Part shown: piece by piece, positions 8,101-17,474 of the stretch
Layout of the letters: each line of letters starts with the position of its first letter
Numbering within the stretch: the stretch's first letter is position 1
Origin: Melghirimyces thermohalophilus
GTDB lineage: Bacteria > Bacillota > Bacilli > Thermoactinomycetales > DSM-45169
Direction of reading: 5' to 3'
NCBI RefSeq assembly: GCF_900102685.1
Contig: NZ_FMZA01000007.1
Coordinates: 1 to 64,000 of the forward strand
Length of the DNA: 64,000 nucleotides
Made by a program: the position numbers and the translations under genes
Notes under the pieces: generated by a model
What the model was told of the DNA's origin: nothing
The model's input: only the letters and a program-made list of their open reading frames with translations
Databases searched by the model: none

Positions 8101-9741
8101 TTATTTCATCGGCGTCAGCAAATCGATACCCCAGACGGCGGGAAGGAGGAAATAGACGGCCAAAGAGACGACGATGACACCTAACAGATTGAGCCAGAAG
8201 CCAGCTTTGGCCATGTCCTGGATCCGGACAGAACCGGAACCGAAGACGACGGCGTTAGGCGGCGTCGCCACCGGGAGCATGAAGGCGCAGGATGCCGCCA
8301 CGCCGGCCGCCACCATCAAGCCGTAGGGGTGAACCTGCATTGCCCCGGCGAAGGCGGCCATGATGGGGTACATCATGGTGGCTGTAGCTGTGTTGGAGGT
8401 GATTTCCGTCAGGAAGATCACCAGCGTCGTCACCACGATCAGCACCAGCAGGAAGTTGAGACCTTCCAAGAGCGTCAGCTGTTCCCCGATCCATCTGTCG
8501 AGACCGGATCCGGTGATGCCGGCAGCGATCGCCAACCCGCCGCCAAAGAGAAGCAGAATCCCCCAGGGGATATTTTTGGCGGTGTCCCAATCCAGCAGGA
8601 AGGTGCCGGGATGGTTCCGGGAGGGGATTAAAAATAGGATGACGGCAGCTGCAATAGCGATGACGGTGTCGTCGATCCCGGGGATCAACGGCTTTAGGAT
8701 AAACTCCCGGGTGATCCAGGCCAGTGCGGTCAGCGTAAAGACGATAAAGACCATTTTCTCCTCGTACGTCGCTGTTCCGAGGCTTTCCTTCTCTTTGTCG
8801 ATGATCTCGCGACCGCCGGGGACATTGTCAAAGTTCATCGGATAAGCGACCTTCACCAGATACCACCAGGTGAGGCCCAACAACACGATCACGACCGGAA
8901 CCCCGAACAGCATCCAGGTGGCAAAGGAGATCTGCACACCGAATATTTGATTGACCTGGGCGGCGAAGATGGCGTTGGGCGGGGTGCCGATCAGTGTACC
9001 CAGGCCGCCGATGGATGCGGAGTAGGCGATCCCCAGCATCATCGCCGTGCCAAAGGGAAACCGGCCCGGGGTGGTGTCCACTTCGGCATCGCCGTTTTTC
9101 TTGAAAGATTCAGCCACATGGGAGATCACCGCCATCCCAATCGGAACCATCATCATAGCTGTAGCCGTGTTGGAGATCCACATAGACAGAAATCCCGTCG
9201 CTACCATCGACCCCAGGATGAGACGCTGGGGATGTGTACCGATCCAGGAGATGATGTTGAGAGCGATCCGCTTATGCAGATTCCATCGTTCCATGGTGAG
9301 TGCGATCATAAAACCGCCCATAAACAGAAAGATGGTGGGATCGCCGTAGGAGGCAGTCGTCTCCCCCAATTCCAGGGAGCCAGTCAACGGGAACAAAACG
9401 ATCGGCAGCAGGGATGTGGCCGGAATCGGAATCGCTTCGGTGATCCACCAGGTGGACACCCAAAGGGTACAGGCCAGCACCCCCTGTGCCTGGCTTGACA
9501 TCCCTTCCGGAGATGGGCCGAGCAAGACGATCAAAAACAGAAGCGGTCCCAGAACAAGCCCCACTTTTTGTCGGGAAGAGGTTGACGGAGTCGGCGGCGG
9601 GGTGGAAGGCCCTGTCTTTCCCGGCGGAGCCTGAGACTCCGTGGCCGCCGTTTTCGGGTTGTATTGAGCGAATAAAAGCAATCGTTTGACATCTTCACTC
9701 CATTGGCAGAGTCGGTTCCACCAAAGTTGGAAGGTACCCAC
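8101..9741 (-). CDS. SLC13 (DASS) family sodium/dicarboxylate symporter
   Basis: A polytopic membrane protein of the divalent anion:Na+ symporter family, which imports C4-dicarboxylates such as succinate or malate with sodium (SdcS type). Family motifs are visible: STWWITEAIPIPATSLLPI in the first half, the repeated Ser-Asn-Thr signatures ISNTATAMMMVPI and EITSNTATATMMYP, and LPVATPPNAVVFGSG. The first 30 or so residues of the longest frame look non-coding. GTG 9741 is preceded by AAGGGGG and gives 546 residues. It ends just after a shared terminator. The exact substrate is inferred from family only. Confidence 0.85.
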   Translation of the reverse strand: MGTFQLWWNRLCQWSEDVKRLLLFAQYNPKTAATESQAPPGKTGPSTPPPTPSTSSRQKVGLVLGPLLFLIVLLGPSPEGMSSQAQGVLACTLWVSTWWITEAIPIPATSLLPIVLFPLTGSLELGETTASYGDPTIFLFMGGFMIALTMERWNLHKRIALNIISWIGTHPQRLILGSMVATGFLSMWISNTATAMMMVPIGMAVISHVAESFKKNGDAEVDTTPGRFPFGTAMMLGIAYSASIGGLGTLIGTPPNAIFAAQVNQIFGVQISFATWMLFGVPVVIVLLGLTWWYLVKVAYPMNFDNVPGGREIIDKEKESLGTATYEEKMVFIVFTLTALAWITREFILKPLIPGIDDTVIAIAAAVILFLIPSRNHPGTFLLDWDTAKNIPWGILLLFGGGLAIAAGITGSGLDRWIGEQLTLLEGLNFLLVLIVVTTLVIFLTEITSNTATATMMYPIMAAFAGAMQVHPYGLMVAAGVAASCAFMLPVATPPNAVVFGSGSVRIQDMAKAGFWLNLLGVIVVSLAVYFLLPAVWGIDLLTPMK

Positions 9742-10101
9742 GGCATTACCCCCTTTTTGAGGAAAACGTTTGCAAATCGCTAAATCTATCATAGCGGGTG
9801 GAACGGGTAGACTGTCAAGAGAGATCATTGCCATTTGAAAGGCGATTGTGTCTCCCGTAGGCTACTTTGCTACCTGATCCTCACCTAAAATTCTCTACAT
9901 CAGAGGGTTCATGTAAGATCTTGTGGTTCGATCCACCCCAGCGATACCCGCTTTGGGATCGTGATGATCGGTGATCAGGTGTTTGAAAATTGAAGTCCGG
10001 GGACGGCAGTGATAATTTATATTTAAAAGGAACTTTTTGATCAATTTTATAAAGGATGAGCATGTTTTACCCCATCATTCGGAAAAGGCAGGTGGACCCG
10101 G
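9742..10101. other. Intergenic region ahead of the metal P-type ATPase
   Basis: A 360-base gap between divergent genes, with no supported gene. The right part is A/T-rich (TGATAATTTATATTTAAAAGG near 10010) and contains TTTTGATCAATTTTATAAAGG near 10037, including the palindrome TTGATCAA. This is plausible territory for a promoter and metal-regulator operator, but no canonical MerR or ArsR/SmtB box was recognised. A pair TTGAAG, 17 bases, TAATTT near 9990-10018 is a weak promoter candidate. Confidence 0.4.
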
Positions 10102-12207
10102 TTGGCTAAACATCAGGAATATACCTATCGATTAACCGGCCTCACCTGAGCGGATTGTGCCGCTCAGTTTGAGCGGAAGTTGAAAAAAGAGCCTGGTGTG
10201 GCCGACGCCCGACTTAATTTCGGCGCTTCCAAAGTGACCATCGTCGGGAAGAAGCTGTCCACGGAGAAAATCAATCGGCTGGGCGCTTTCGATGATATAC
10301 AGGTGGCAGAGGGGGAACCCGATGAAGGAGCCTCTTTTTGGACCCGTAACCGACAGGTGCGAATGACCGCCCTATCCCTGGTTTTCCTTCTGTTGGCTTT
10401 TCTCCTTCAATGGCTGCAGGTCTCAAAGCCTCCGGTGATCGGACTCTTTCTCCTGGCCACGGTGATCGGCGGATGGGAGACGGCCCGTAAAGGATTCCCC
10501 AGCTTGATCCAACTCCAGTTTGACATGAACAGCCTGATGAGTGTCGCGGTCAGCGGAGCACTGGCTATCGGGTACTGGGAAGAGGCGGCTGTGGTTGCTT
10601 TTTTGTTTGGGGTGAGTGAATCCCTGCAGGCATATACCACTTCCAAAGCCCGTCGTTCCTTAAAGTCGCTGGTGGAATGGGCGCCGAGGGAAGCGACGGT
10701 GCGGCGAGAGGGGCAGCTCAAAGTGTTGCCTGTGGAAGAGATTGCTATCGGAGATATGATGTTAGTGAAGCCTGGGGAAAAATTGGCCATGGATGGAGTG
10801 GTGACAGCCGGCCGCTCGGCGGTCAATCAGGCGGCGATTACGGGAGAATCGGTTCCGGTGCCGGTAGGGCCCCAGGATGAGGTGTATGCCGGCTCCATCA
10901 ACGAAGAAGGGGCGTTGGATGTCCGGGTAACGAAACGGGTGGAAGATACCACCTTGGCCCGGATTATCGACCTGGTGGAAGAAGCACAGGAGCAACGGGC
11001 CCCGTCCCAAGCTTTTGTGGACCGGTTTGCCAAATACTATACACCGGCGATCATGATTCTGGCTGCCGGGTTAGCATGGGTACCGCCGCTTTTCTTCGGC
11101 TCTCCCTGGATCTCTTCCATCTATGATGCCTTGGCTTTGTTGATCGTCGCTTGTCCCTGTGCGCTGGTGGTGTCTACACCGGTGGCGATTGTATCCGCCA
11201 TCGGAAACGCCGCCCAAAACGGCGTACTGATCAAGGGGGGGTTGCACCTGGAAAACATGGGCGCTCTCAGAGTGATGGCCTTCGACAAAACCGGTACCTT
11301 GACCCGGGGTGAACCCCGCGTCACCCGGGTGATCCCGGTCCATGGTGTCGAGAAGGCGGAAGCTTTGGCTCTTGCCGCTACCCTGGAGGCCCGTTCCGAA
11401 CATCCCCTGGCCCGGGCGATCTTGCAAAAAGCCAAGGAGAAAGCGATCCCCATCGGCGAAGCCCATGATTTTGAGGCGATACCGGGACGGGGAGCGCGGG
11501 GAGTCGTCGACGGTCGGGAATGCTGGATCGGAAGCCCCCGTCTTTTTGAAGAGAACCACACCCCCTTACAAGCGGTGCAGCCCCTTTTGGAGGAGCTGCA
11601 AAGCCAGGGAGAGACGGCGGTTCTCCTGGGAGATGGGAAACAGATAACCGCGATTTTTGCTCTGGCGGATACCTTGCGTGATATCAGTCCACAGGCGATC
11701 GCGGAACTGCGGCGTGCCGGTGTGAAGCGATCTGTGATGCTGACAGGAGACCATCGGGCAACCGCCCAGGCGATCGCGACACAAGCTGGTATTCAAGAAT
11801 ACCGGGCGGATCTGTTGCCGGAAGACAAGGTGGAAGCGGTGAAAGAACTGCGCGAGAGCGACCACCGGATCGGGATGGTGGGCGACGGGATCAATGACGC
11901 CCCAGCCATGGCGGTAGCCACCACGGGGATCGCCATGGGCGGTGCGGGGACCGATACAGCACTGGAAACAGCCGACGTCGTCTTGATGGCCGATGACTTA
12001 TCCAAGCTGCCCTTCACGGTTCGGCTGAGCCGGGCCGCACTGCGGGTGATCAAGCAAAATATCGGTTTTTCTCTGCTTACAAAATTTGCCGCGGTCTATT
12101 TGGTGTTTCCCGGCTGGCTAACCCTGTGGCTGGCCATCTTTGCCGATATGGGAGCTGCGGTGTTGGTCACCTTGAACAGCTTGCGCTTGATCCGTATCCG
12201 TCCTTGA
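10102..12207 (+). CDS. Heavy-metal (Cd/Zn/Co-type) P1B ATPase with in-frame TGA at the metal-site Cys
   Basis: A membrane efflux pump for soft divalent metals. From residue Leu at 10180 the open frame is 675 residues with all core motifs: metal-site CPC at 11152-11160, phosphorylation motif DKTGTLT near 11284, TGD, and hinge GDGINDAP near 11881. Upstream, in the same frame from TTG 10102 (AGGTGG six bases before it), lie 15 codons ending RLTGLT, then TGA at 10147-10149, then ADCAAQFERKL. This is the start of an HMA domain in which the first Cys of CADC is replaced by TGA. Without read-through the pump would start near 10180, where no good ribosome site is seen. Options are selenocysteine insertion, nonsense mutation with reinitiation, or sequence error. 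Confidence 0.8.
10147..10176 (+). promoter_or_regulatory. SECIS-like hairpin directly after in-frame TGA
   Basis: TGA (10147-10149) is followed after 10 bases by CCGCTCA (10160-10166), loop GTT (10167-10169) and TGAGCGG (10170-10176), a perfect 7-bp stem. The loop starts 17 bases after the TGA and its first base is G. Known bacterial SECIS elements have a short stem, a G in the first two loop bases, and about 16-37 bases between UGA and loop. A competing hairpin pairs the TGA region itself (TGAGCGG 10147-10153) with CCGCTCA. Function is inference. Confidence 0.4.
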
Positions 12208-12227
12208 TCAGGCGGTAACAGATACAA

Positions 12228-12258
12228 AAGCCGCAAGGGGATGAATCCCTTGCGGCTT
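12228..12258. terminator. Terminator between P-type ATPase and copD
   Basis: Arms AAGCCGCAAGGG (12228-12239) and CCCTTGCGGCTT (12247-12258) form a perfect 12-bp stem between convergent genes. It is followed by CTCTTTG on the plus side and preceded by ACAAAA, so it can act in both directions. Confidence 0.8.
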
Positions 12259-12267
12259 CTCTTTGTA

Positions 12268-13344
12268 TTAAGTTAACGCCGTCAACACCGTTAAAAATCC
12301 GGCGATGACAAATCCGATTCCCATTCCCCACATGCCGGAGGCGGAGATCCGTCGACGTTCCGCCATCAGCAAGCTCCCGAGGAACAAGAGAGCCAACACT
12401 GCGGTTAATCCGTTGATCGGTGTGAAGGCCCACTGTGCCGGCAGGTCGGGAACCGTTCCGGTCAGCCAGGCAAACAAGGGAGAAGGGGGCTCTGTTCGCA
12501 TCGTTTCAGCCACCTCATGTGGGGGCGTTTGCTGTCCCATAATGGCAGTCGCGATAAAAATGAGCAGAATATACATGCCTTCCGCCCGCACACCGGTGAG
12601 AGGGTTCCAGTTGGGATCTTGTTGCCAACGGGCCCGCCGTCGAAAACCGTTGATAAAGGCAAACCACAACAGGGGCACCATCAACAAATGCTTGAGCAAC
12701 AAGGCTTGCCCATAGGGTAGCAGCCAACTGTTGACGTACTGGGGAACGATGATCTGCATCAAGCCTAGTCCTGCTACGATCAGAACCAGCACGCAACTGA
12801 TGGCCACCGGGGTGAACCACTCTAAAAACTTCCCCCAGTCGGTGGCCCGGGAGGAGAACCAACCGACCACTAACAAGATCCCGGACCAGGTACAGACTGC
12901 AGCCACATGGAGGCTATGAGCCACAAATCCCGCCGCCGGCGCCTGGGAGGCGGCGTGGGAAGCCCATCCCATCAACAGGAGTAAGACGCCGGCCCACCCG
13001 ACTCCAATCCGAGCCAAGCGGGGATTTTGGCTCAAGTCGTTGAAAGAGATCATCAAAAAGAGAACCATGGAGATCGCCAGAGTGAACCACCAGGCTTGTC
13101 CCACCTGAAAGCCGAACAACACTTCCTTCATTGTTGCCCAAAAACCGGAGGCTTCCGCCAAAAAACGGACAATGGTATAAACTGGACTGAAGGAGAGCAG
13201 GCCGACCATCAGAGCAGACCCGGCGAGCAAGGGCTTGGGAAGGTGGATCGCAGGCCGTCGTTGGGCCGGGATCCCATACAGGATCAGCCCGCCGAGAAGA
13301 AGAGCTAAGCTAGGGTAAAGAAGGGCTTCGGTCAAAATGACCAT
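12268..13344 (-). CDS. CopD/YcnJ-type copper resistance membrane protein
   Basis: A 358-residue integral membrane protein with about eight to nine hydrophobic segments, starting MVILTEALLYPSLALLLGG. The central region (FVAHSLHVAAVCTWSGILL) carries the conserved His/Trp segment of the CopD domain, and SRATDWGKFLEWFTPVAISC is also typical. CopD proteins act with CopC in copper uptake or homeostasis. The gene starts two bases after the copC stop, so they form an operon. In many Bacilli the two domains are fused as YcnJ; here they are separate. The role is by family. Confidence 0.8.
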   Translation of the reverse strand: MVILTEALLYPSLALLLGGLILYGIPAQRRPAIHLPKPLLAGSALMVGLLSFSPVYTIVRFLAEASGFWATMKEVLFGFQVGQAWWFTLAISMVLFLMISFNDLSQNPRLARIGVGWAGVLLLLMGWASHAASQAPAAGFVAHSLHVAAVCTWSGILLVVGWFSSRATDWGKFLEWFTPVAISCVLVLIVAGLGLMQIIVPQYVNSWLLPYGQALLLKHLLMVPLLWFAFINGFRRRARWQQDPNWNPLTGVRAEGMYILLIFIATAIMGQQTPPHEVAETMRTEPPSPLFAWLTGTVPDLPAQWAFTPINGLTAVLALLFLGSLLMAERRRISASGMWGMGIGFVIAGFLTVLTALT

Positions 13345-13346
13345 CG

Positions 13347-13877
13347 TTATCGTTTCTTCCTCATCAACAGGATCAACATCGCCACAGCAGCTACTCCCAG
13401 GACGGCAATCAGCCCGATCAACAGCGGAGCGGGTTGATCGGTACCGGTGTTACCGCTATTCTCTTTAGAGGTCCGCGGGGATTCATCCGGTTTCTCTTCC
13501 TCCGCTTCCGTTGAGGTCGAGTCAGTGTCGGTTTTTACCTCAAAGGAGTAGCTTCCCGACACCGGGTGACCGTCGGCTCCTATCACTTTCCATTCCACCT
13601 GATAAGGGCCTGGTTCCAGCTTTTCAGGCAACGCGCCCGAGACCGTATCCCCTGTTACCTGGAGGTCCTGGGGTTCGATCACCTGCCCGTCCTTTCCTTT
13701 AACAATAAATGAGCTGCCCGATTCTACTTTTGTATCAAAAGTCAACTGAAAATTTTTGACCGTTTCCTTGATCGTCTCCCCTTCCTTTGGTGACGCTTCT
13801 TCGAGACTGCTGTGTGCATGGACAGCAGCCGGCAGCCACACCAAAAGGATCGCGATCAAAAGCGCCCATCGCTTCAT
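13347..13877 (-). CDS. CopC-domain copper-binding protein, membrane anchored
   Basis: A 176-residue exported protein: signal peptide (MKRWALLIAILLVWLPAAVHA), then a CopC beta-sandwich beginning at the mature His22 (HSSLEEASPKEGE) and ending SGSYSFEV, a Ser/Thr/Glu-rich linker and a C-terminal helix (LLIGLIAVLGVAAVAMLILL) ending MRKKR. The mature N-terminal His is the usual copper ligand of CopC. GAGGTGAT precedes the ATG. It is followed directly by copD and probably delivers copper to it outside the membrane. Confidence 0.85.
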   Translation of the reverse strand: MKRWALLIAILLVWLPAAVHAHSSLEEASPKEGETIKETVKNFQLTFDTKVESGSSFIVKGKDGQVIEPQDLQVTGDTVSGALPEKLEPGPYQVEWKVIGADGHPVSGSYSFEVKTDTDSTSTEAEEEKPDESPRTSKENSGNTGTDQPAPLLIGLIAVLGVAAVAMLILLMRKKR

Positions 13878-14075
13878 CTAGTATCACCTCAATTTGCTTC
13901 ATGGCCTCATTATAGCAAGCTCCTTTCATCAAAAAGGGAGGTTCACAAAAAGGTTCCAATTTGTTCAAACCGAGCAGGGACGTTCATGGAGGATCACGCT
14001 TTGCGTCGGGGGATGAATCCGTTATCATTAAATTGAGGAGAAAGTCTACATTATGTGATTTAGAGGAGGAAGAGC

Positions 14076-15023
14076 ATGGAATCGAGCCGCATATATGATT
14101 GGGGAAAGGGAATTCGGATGATCGACGGTTACGATCTCGGGTTGCCGGGCCGGACGGGAATCTATGTGTTGGAGGAGGAGGAACTCACTCTGGTGGAAAC
14201 GGGTCCCAGTCCATCGGTGCCATATATACTGAAAGGGTTGGAGGAGCTGGGCTACCGGCCGGAAGAGGTGCGCAATGTGATCGTTACTCACATCCATTTG
14301 GACCATGCGGGAGGGGCGGGTCTTCTCTTACAGAGTTGCCCGGAAGCTCGGGTGGTGGTTCATCCTCGGGGGGCGCGCCATCTGGCCGATCCGTCCCGGT
14401 TGATTCAAGGAGCCCGAATGGTTTACGGGGATCAGTTTGACTCTCTGTTCGACCCGATCGTGCCGATCCCGGAAGAGCGGATACTGGTCCGGCAGGATCA
14501 GGAGACGCTTTCCATCGGGCCCGACCGGACCTTGACCTTTTTGGACTCCCCGGGCCATGCCAAACACCATTTCAGTATTTATGATCCCGTCAGCCAGGGG
14601 TTGTTTACCGGGGATACCGCAGGGGTCCAATACATGCAGAGCAAAGAGTTTGGCTTTCCTTTTTATCTTCCGACCACTTCTCCCAATCAGTTTGACCCCG
14701 CAGCGATGAAAGCCTCGATTCAACGCTTTCGCCAGTTGGATGTGGAACGGCTTTTCTTCGGGCACTTCGGTATGACGGATCAGCCGGGTACCGCCTTCGA
14801 TCAGGTATCGGAAGAGTTAGACGCTTTTGTGGAAGCGGGAGAGCAGGCGATAACTGCTGGCGAGGGAGCCGCCGGGATCGAGCGTCGACTGATGAACCGG
14901 TACCATCCGATGCTGCGCAATCATGGCGTCCCCGAAGATCACGCGCTGTTTCGGATTCTCAAACTGGATTTAACAGTTTGTGCCATGGGATTGGAAGAGA
15001 CCCTTACCCACCAAAAAAAGTAA
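14076..15023 (+). CDS. Metallo-beta-lactamase-fold hydrolase
   Basis: A cytoplasmic hydrolase of 315 residues with the metal motif THIHLDHAGG (HxHxDH) near residues 70-79, further ligands in DSPGHAKHHFSIYD and TGDTAGV, and a His near the end (FFGHFGMTD). The C-terminal extension is helical. Substrate is unknown; such proteins include glyoxalase II-like, lactonase and RNA-processing members, and the architecture here fits the glyoxalase II-like group. The start has a strong GAGGAGGAAG site. The next gene lies 53 bases downstream. Confidence 0.8.
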   Translation: MESSRIYDWGKGIRMIDGYDLGLPGRTGIYVLEEEELTLVETGPSPSVPYILKGLEELGYRPEEVRNVIVTHIHLDHAGGAGLLLQSCPEARVVVHPRGARHLADPSRLIQGARMVYGDQFDSLFDPIVPIPEERILVRQDQETLSIGPDRTLTFLDSPGHAKHHFSIYDPVSQGLFTGDTAGVQYMQSKEFGFPFYLPTTSPNQFDPAAMKASIQRFRQLDVERLFFGHFGMTDQPGTAFDQVSEELDAFVEAGEQAITAGEGAAGIERRLMNRYHPMLRNHGVPEDHALFRILKLDLTVCAMGLEETLTHQKK

Positions 15024-15076
15024 CACGATCGCCGATCCGGCTGTGATATCGTGTAGGGTACAAGGAGGTTTTTAAG

Positions 15077-15322
15077 ATGAGCGTGGTGATTTATTGCCGT
15101 CCCCATTGTATCGAGTGCAATATCGTCAAACGTTTTTTGCGGGATCATGGGGTGGACTACGAGGTGAAGGACTGTTCGACCCATCCGGAGTACCTGGAAG
15201 AAGTGAAAGAGATGGGCTTTTTAGGGGTTCCTGTCACGGTGGTCAACGGGACGCCGATTCAGGGACTTCAACCGGACCGGATCAAAAAGGAGTTGGCATC
15301 TGCTGCCGAAAGTGGAGAATAA
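15077..15322 (+). CDS. Glutaredoxin-like (NrdH/YruB-type) thiol protein
   Basis: An 81-residue thioredoxin-fold protein, MSVVIYCRPHCIECNIVKRFL, with a CxxC redox site (CIEC), an additional Cys7, the cis-proline strand (FLGVPVTVVNGT) and the closing GLQPDRIKKEL. It is the normal size for the single-domain glutaredoxin family (NrdH-like or MauE-less YruB). The preceding AAGGAGG is strong. It probably reduces disulfides in partner proteins; no ribonucleotide reductase gene is nearby, so the partner is unknown. Confidence 0.8.
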   Translation: MSVVIYCRPHCIECNIVKRFLRDHGVDYEVKDCSTHPEYLEEVKEMGFLGVPVTVVNGTPIQGLQPDRIKKELASAAESGE

Positions 15323-15329
15323 TCCTCTC

Positions 15330-15352
15330 CCGCCTTCGGCGGTTTTTTTTTT
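15330..15352 (+). terminator. Terminator after glutaredoxin-like gene
   Basis: A short stem CCGCC-TTC-GGCGG (15330-15342) with a UUCG-like tight loop is followed by ten T residues. Confidence 0.8.
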
Positions 15353-15575
15353 GACCGATCGCTTTGGAGGAAAATGAAATCAAGGTCGAAGCGGTGAAAC
15401 TTTTACCGGTTTTCTTCCTCGCCTCCTTCCGTTCAGGAAGAGGAGAGGGAGGGCTAACAGAATATCAACACAGTTACTGATTAAAAATACATAAAAATTA
15501 AAACAAAAGTGTCCTTCCCACACGTTCAAAACCATATAATGGTTCCCCTTATGCCGAATATTGTGTCGGAATCTG
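15353..15575. other. Gene-free stretch upstream of the first NSS transporter
   Basis: No supported gene. It holds an imperfect palindrome (TTCTTCCTCGCCTCC... with GGAGGCGAGG-like parts missing, and GGAAGAGGAGAGGGAGGG) and an A/T-rich tract near 15480-15510 that may be an upstream promoter element. Confidence 0.35.
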
Positions 15576-15604
15576 TGGACATTTGGCTAAATTTGCGATA
15601 GAAT
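15576..15604 (+). promoter_or_regulatory. Sigma-A-like promoter for the first NSS unit
   Basis: TGGACA at 15576-15581 and TAGAAT at 15599-15604 are separated by exactly 17 bases, in an A/T-rich context about 90 bases upstream of the ATG at 15696. Confidence 0.6.
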
Positions 15605-15695
15605 TTCATAAAACAACCAAGGGTGGACTATCTATTTATATTTTTGAATATTCCACACCTTCATTTTTTCAAGTATCTTCAGGAGGAATGGTCAT

Positions 15696-17195
15696 ATGGC
15701 TACACGGGAACAGTGGGGCAGCAGAACGGGATTTCTGTTGGCTGCCATCGGCTCGGCAATCGGGCTGGGCAATATTTGGCGATATCCCTATATCGCCTAT
15801 GAAAACGGTGGCGGTGCCTTTTTAATTCCATACTTTATCGCGCTGTTGACGGCGGGAATTCCGATTTTGATCATGGAATATGCGTTGGGGCATCGGTACC
15901 AGGGCGGAACTCCTTATGTTTTTAAGAAACTTTCTAAAAAGTGGGAGTGGCTCGGTTGGTGGCAAATTGTTGTCGCTTTCTTTATTGTGACTTATTATGT
16001 GGTGATCATCGGTTGGGCACTCAGTTTTACCTATTTTTCATTTGGAACCCAATGGGGCCAAAACACAGAAGCCTTCTTCTTTAATCAATACTTGGGAGAT
16101 ACCGGAGCCTTTTGGGAGGCGGGAGGGTTGCAGTGGAAGGTGCTGCTCCCCGTGCTGCTCATTTGGGCAGTCATCCTCTTTGTGATGCAAAAAGGGGTTC
16201 GCAAGGGGATCGAACGGGCCTCCAAGATTCTGATGCCTGTTTTGATTTTGATGATGGTGGCGATTACCATTCGGGGTGTCACACTGCCGGGGGCTGTTGA
16301 AGGGTTGAATGTCCTGCTGACTCCAGATTTCTCGTCTCTCGTCGATCCCAATGTCTGGATTGCCGCTTATGGTCAAGTATTCTTTTCACTTAGCATCGGT
16401 TTTGGAATCATGATTACCTACTCCAGTTATTTACCTGAAAAATCGGATTTGGCCAACAGCGGAATGATTGCCGCCCTGGCGAACAGCGGCTTTGAATTTT
16501 TGGCCGCATTGGGAGTCTTCGGGGCGCTCGGTTTTCTGGCAGTCAGTCAGGGTAGTTCCGTCAACGAAGTGGTGAATGCAGGGGTCGCGTTGGCTTTTGT
16601 GATTTTCCCGCAGATTATCAATCAGTTTCCCGGACCGAACTCTCTTTACGGGGTGTTGTTCTTCGGTTCCCTCCTCTTTGCCGGATTTACTTCCGCTGTG
16701 TCGATTCTGGAGCCTGCTATCGCCGGCGTGAAGGAGAAGTTCGACCTGAGCCGCCGTCAAGCCGTCAACTGGGTGTGCGGATTGGCTTTCTTGGTCAGTT
16801 TGATGTACACCACTCGCGGTGGGATCCGCTATCTGGACACGGTGGACCACTTTATCAACCAATACGGCGTGGCGTTGGCCGGACTGGTAGAAGTGATCAT
16901 GATTGCCTGGGCAGTACGCAAGTTGGGCATGATTCAAGAGCATATCAATGCCGTATCCGACATCCGGATTGGCAACTGGTGGCGCTTCTGTTTGGCCGTG
17001 GTAACGCCGGTGATGGTCACACTGATGACCGTCTTCAATTTGATGGGGGAATGGGCCAAGCCTTATGAAAATTACCCCTTAAGCGGTCTGATCGCTGTCG
17101 GATGGAGCGTGGTTCTGGTAGCGCTGGTGTTGGGCTTTGTGTTTCAGAAAATCGGTTGGCGTCAATCCGCCATCGGACAAAAGGAGGCGTCATAA
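15696..17195 (+). CDS. Neurotransmitter:sodium symporter family transporter (MetP type)
   Basis: A 499-residue Na+-coupled transporter of the NSS (SNF) family with about 12 membrane helices. The signature GNIWRYPYIAYENGGGAF forms the unwound TM1 sodium and substrate site, and YGQVFFSLSIGFGIMITYSSY matches TM6. The best-studied bacterial member paired with a small subunit is MetPS of Corynebacterium, a methionine/alanine importer. The start follows AGGAGG. Its stop overlaps by one base the start of a small membrane protein gene, so the pair is translationally coupled. The second copy at 17475 is highly similar. Confidence 0.9.
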   Translation: MATREQWGSRTGFLLAAIGSAIGLGNIWRYPYIAYENGGGAFLIPYFIALLTAGIPILIMEYALGHRYQGGTPYVFKKLSKKWEWLGWWQIVVAFFIVTYYVVIIGWALSFTYFSFGTQWGQNTEAFFFNQYLGDTGAFWEAGGLQWKVLLPVLLIWAVILFVMQKGVRKGIERASKILMPVLILMMVAITIRGVTLPGAVEGLNVLLTPDFSSLVDPNVWIAAYGQVFFSLSIGFGIMITYSSYLPEKSDLANSGMIAALANSGFEFLAALGVFGALGFLAVSQGSSVNEVVNAGVALAFVIFPQIINQFPGPNSLYGVLFFGSLLFAGFTSAVSILEPAIAGVKEKFDLSRRQAVNWVCGLAFLVSLMYTTRGGIRYLDTVDHFINQYGVALAGLVEVIMIAWAVRKLGMIQEHINAVSDIRIGNWWRFCLAVVTPVMVTLMTVFNLMGEWAKPYENYPLSGLIAVGWSVVLVALVLGFVFQKIGWRQSAIGQKEAS

Positions 17196-17311
17196 TGCAC
17201 CCGCAAGCGATTGCGATGTTGTTGATCGGGGCCGTGGGGTTGTGGGGCGGTTTGGCCTATTTTCTTTTCCACGCCTATCGGTCAAGCCGGAAGAAGAAAG
17301 TTTCTTCATAA
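17195..17311 (+). CDS. NSS transporter small subunit (MetS type), 38 residues
   Basis: A microprotein starting MHPQAIAMLLIGAVGLW, with one membrane helix rich in Gly (IGAVGLWGGLAYFLF) and a basic tail (RSSRKKKVSS). The ATG overlaps the TAA of the transporter gene. The same arrangement and core recur after the second transporter. In MetPS systems the small subunit is required for uptake; its role here is inferred from homology and position. It is easily missed by gene callers with length cut-offs. Confidence 0.85.
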   Translation: MHPQAIAMLLIGAVGLWGGLAYFLFHAYRSSRKKKVSS

Positions 17312-17323
17312 TATAAGTAGTTT

Positions 17324-17356
17324 TAAAAAACTCCCCGCTTAAAGCGCGGGGGGTTA
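17324..17356. terminator. Terminator after the first NSS unit
   Basis: The stem CCCCGC (17333-17338) with GCGGGG (17346-17351) has an A-run before and GGTTATT after. It is moderate in strength; read-through to the second unit is possible. Confidence 0.55.
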
Positions 17357-17474
17357 TTCTCGCTTATAAATACAGAAAAATCAGATGAAAGGATTAATTG
17401 CGAAAATGTAGAATATAGGTTAAATGATGGCCGATCAGGCTGTCACATGTTCCTTACTCAAGGGGGAAACGGAT

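Noticed and set aside
9881-10063. 60-residue minus-strand ORF upstream of the P-type ATPase
   Set aside because: No ribosome site, no recognisable motif, and it covers the likely promoter region.
10147-10179. Reading the ATPase simply as starting at TTG 10180
   Set aside because: The upstream in-frame codons clearly match an HMA domain and have a good ribosome site, while 10180 has none, so the upstream part is treated as part of the gene.
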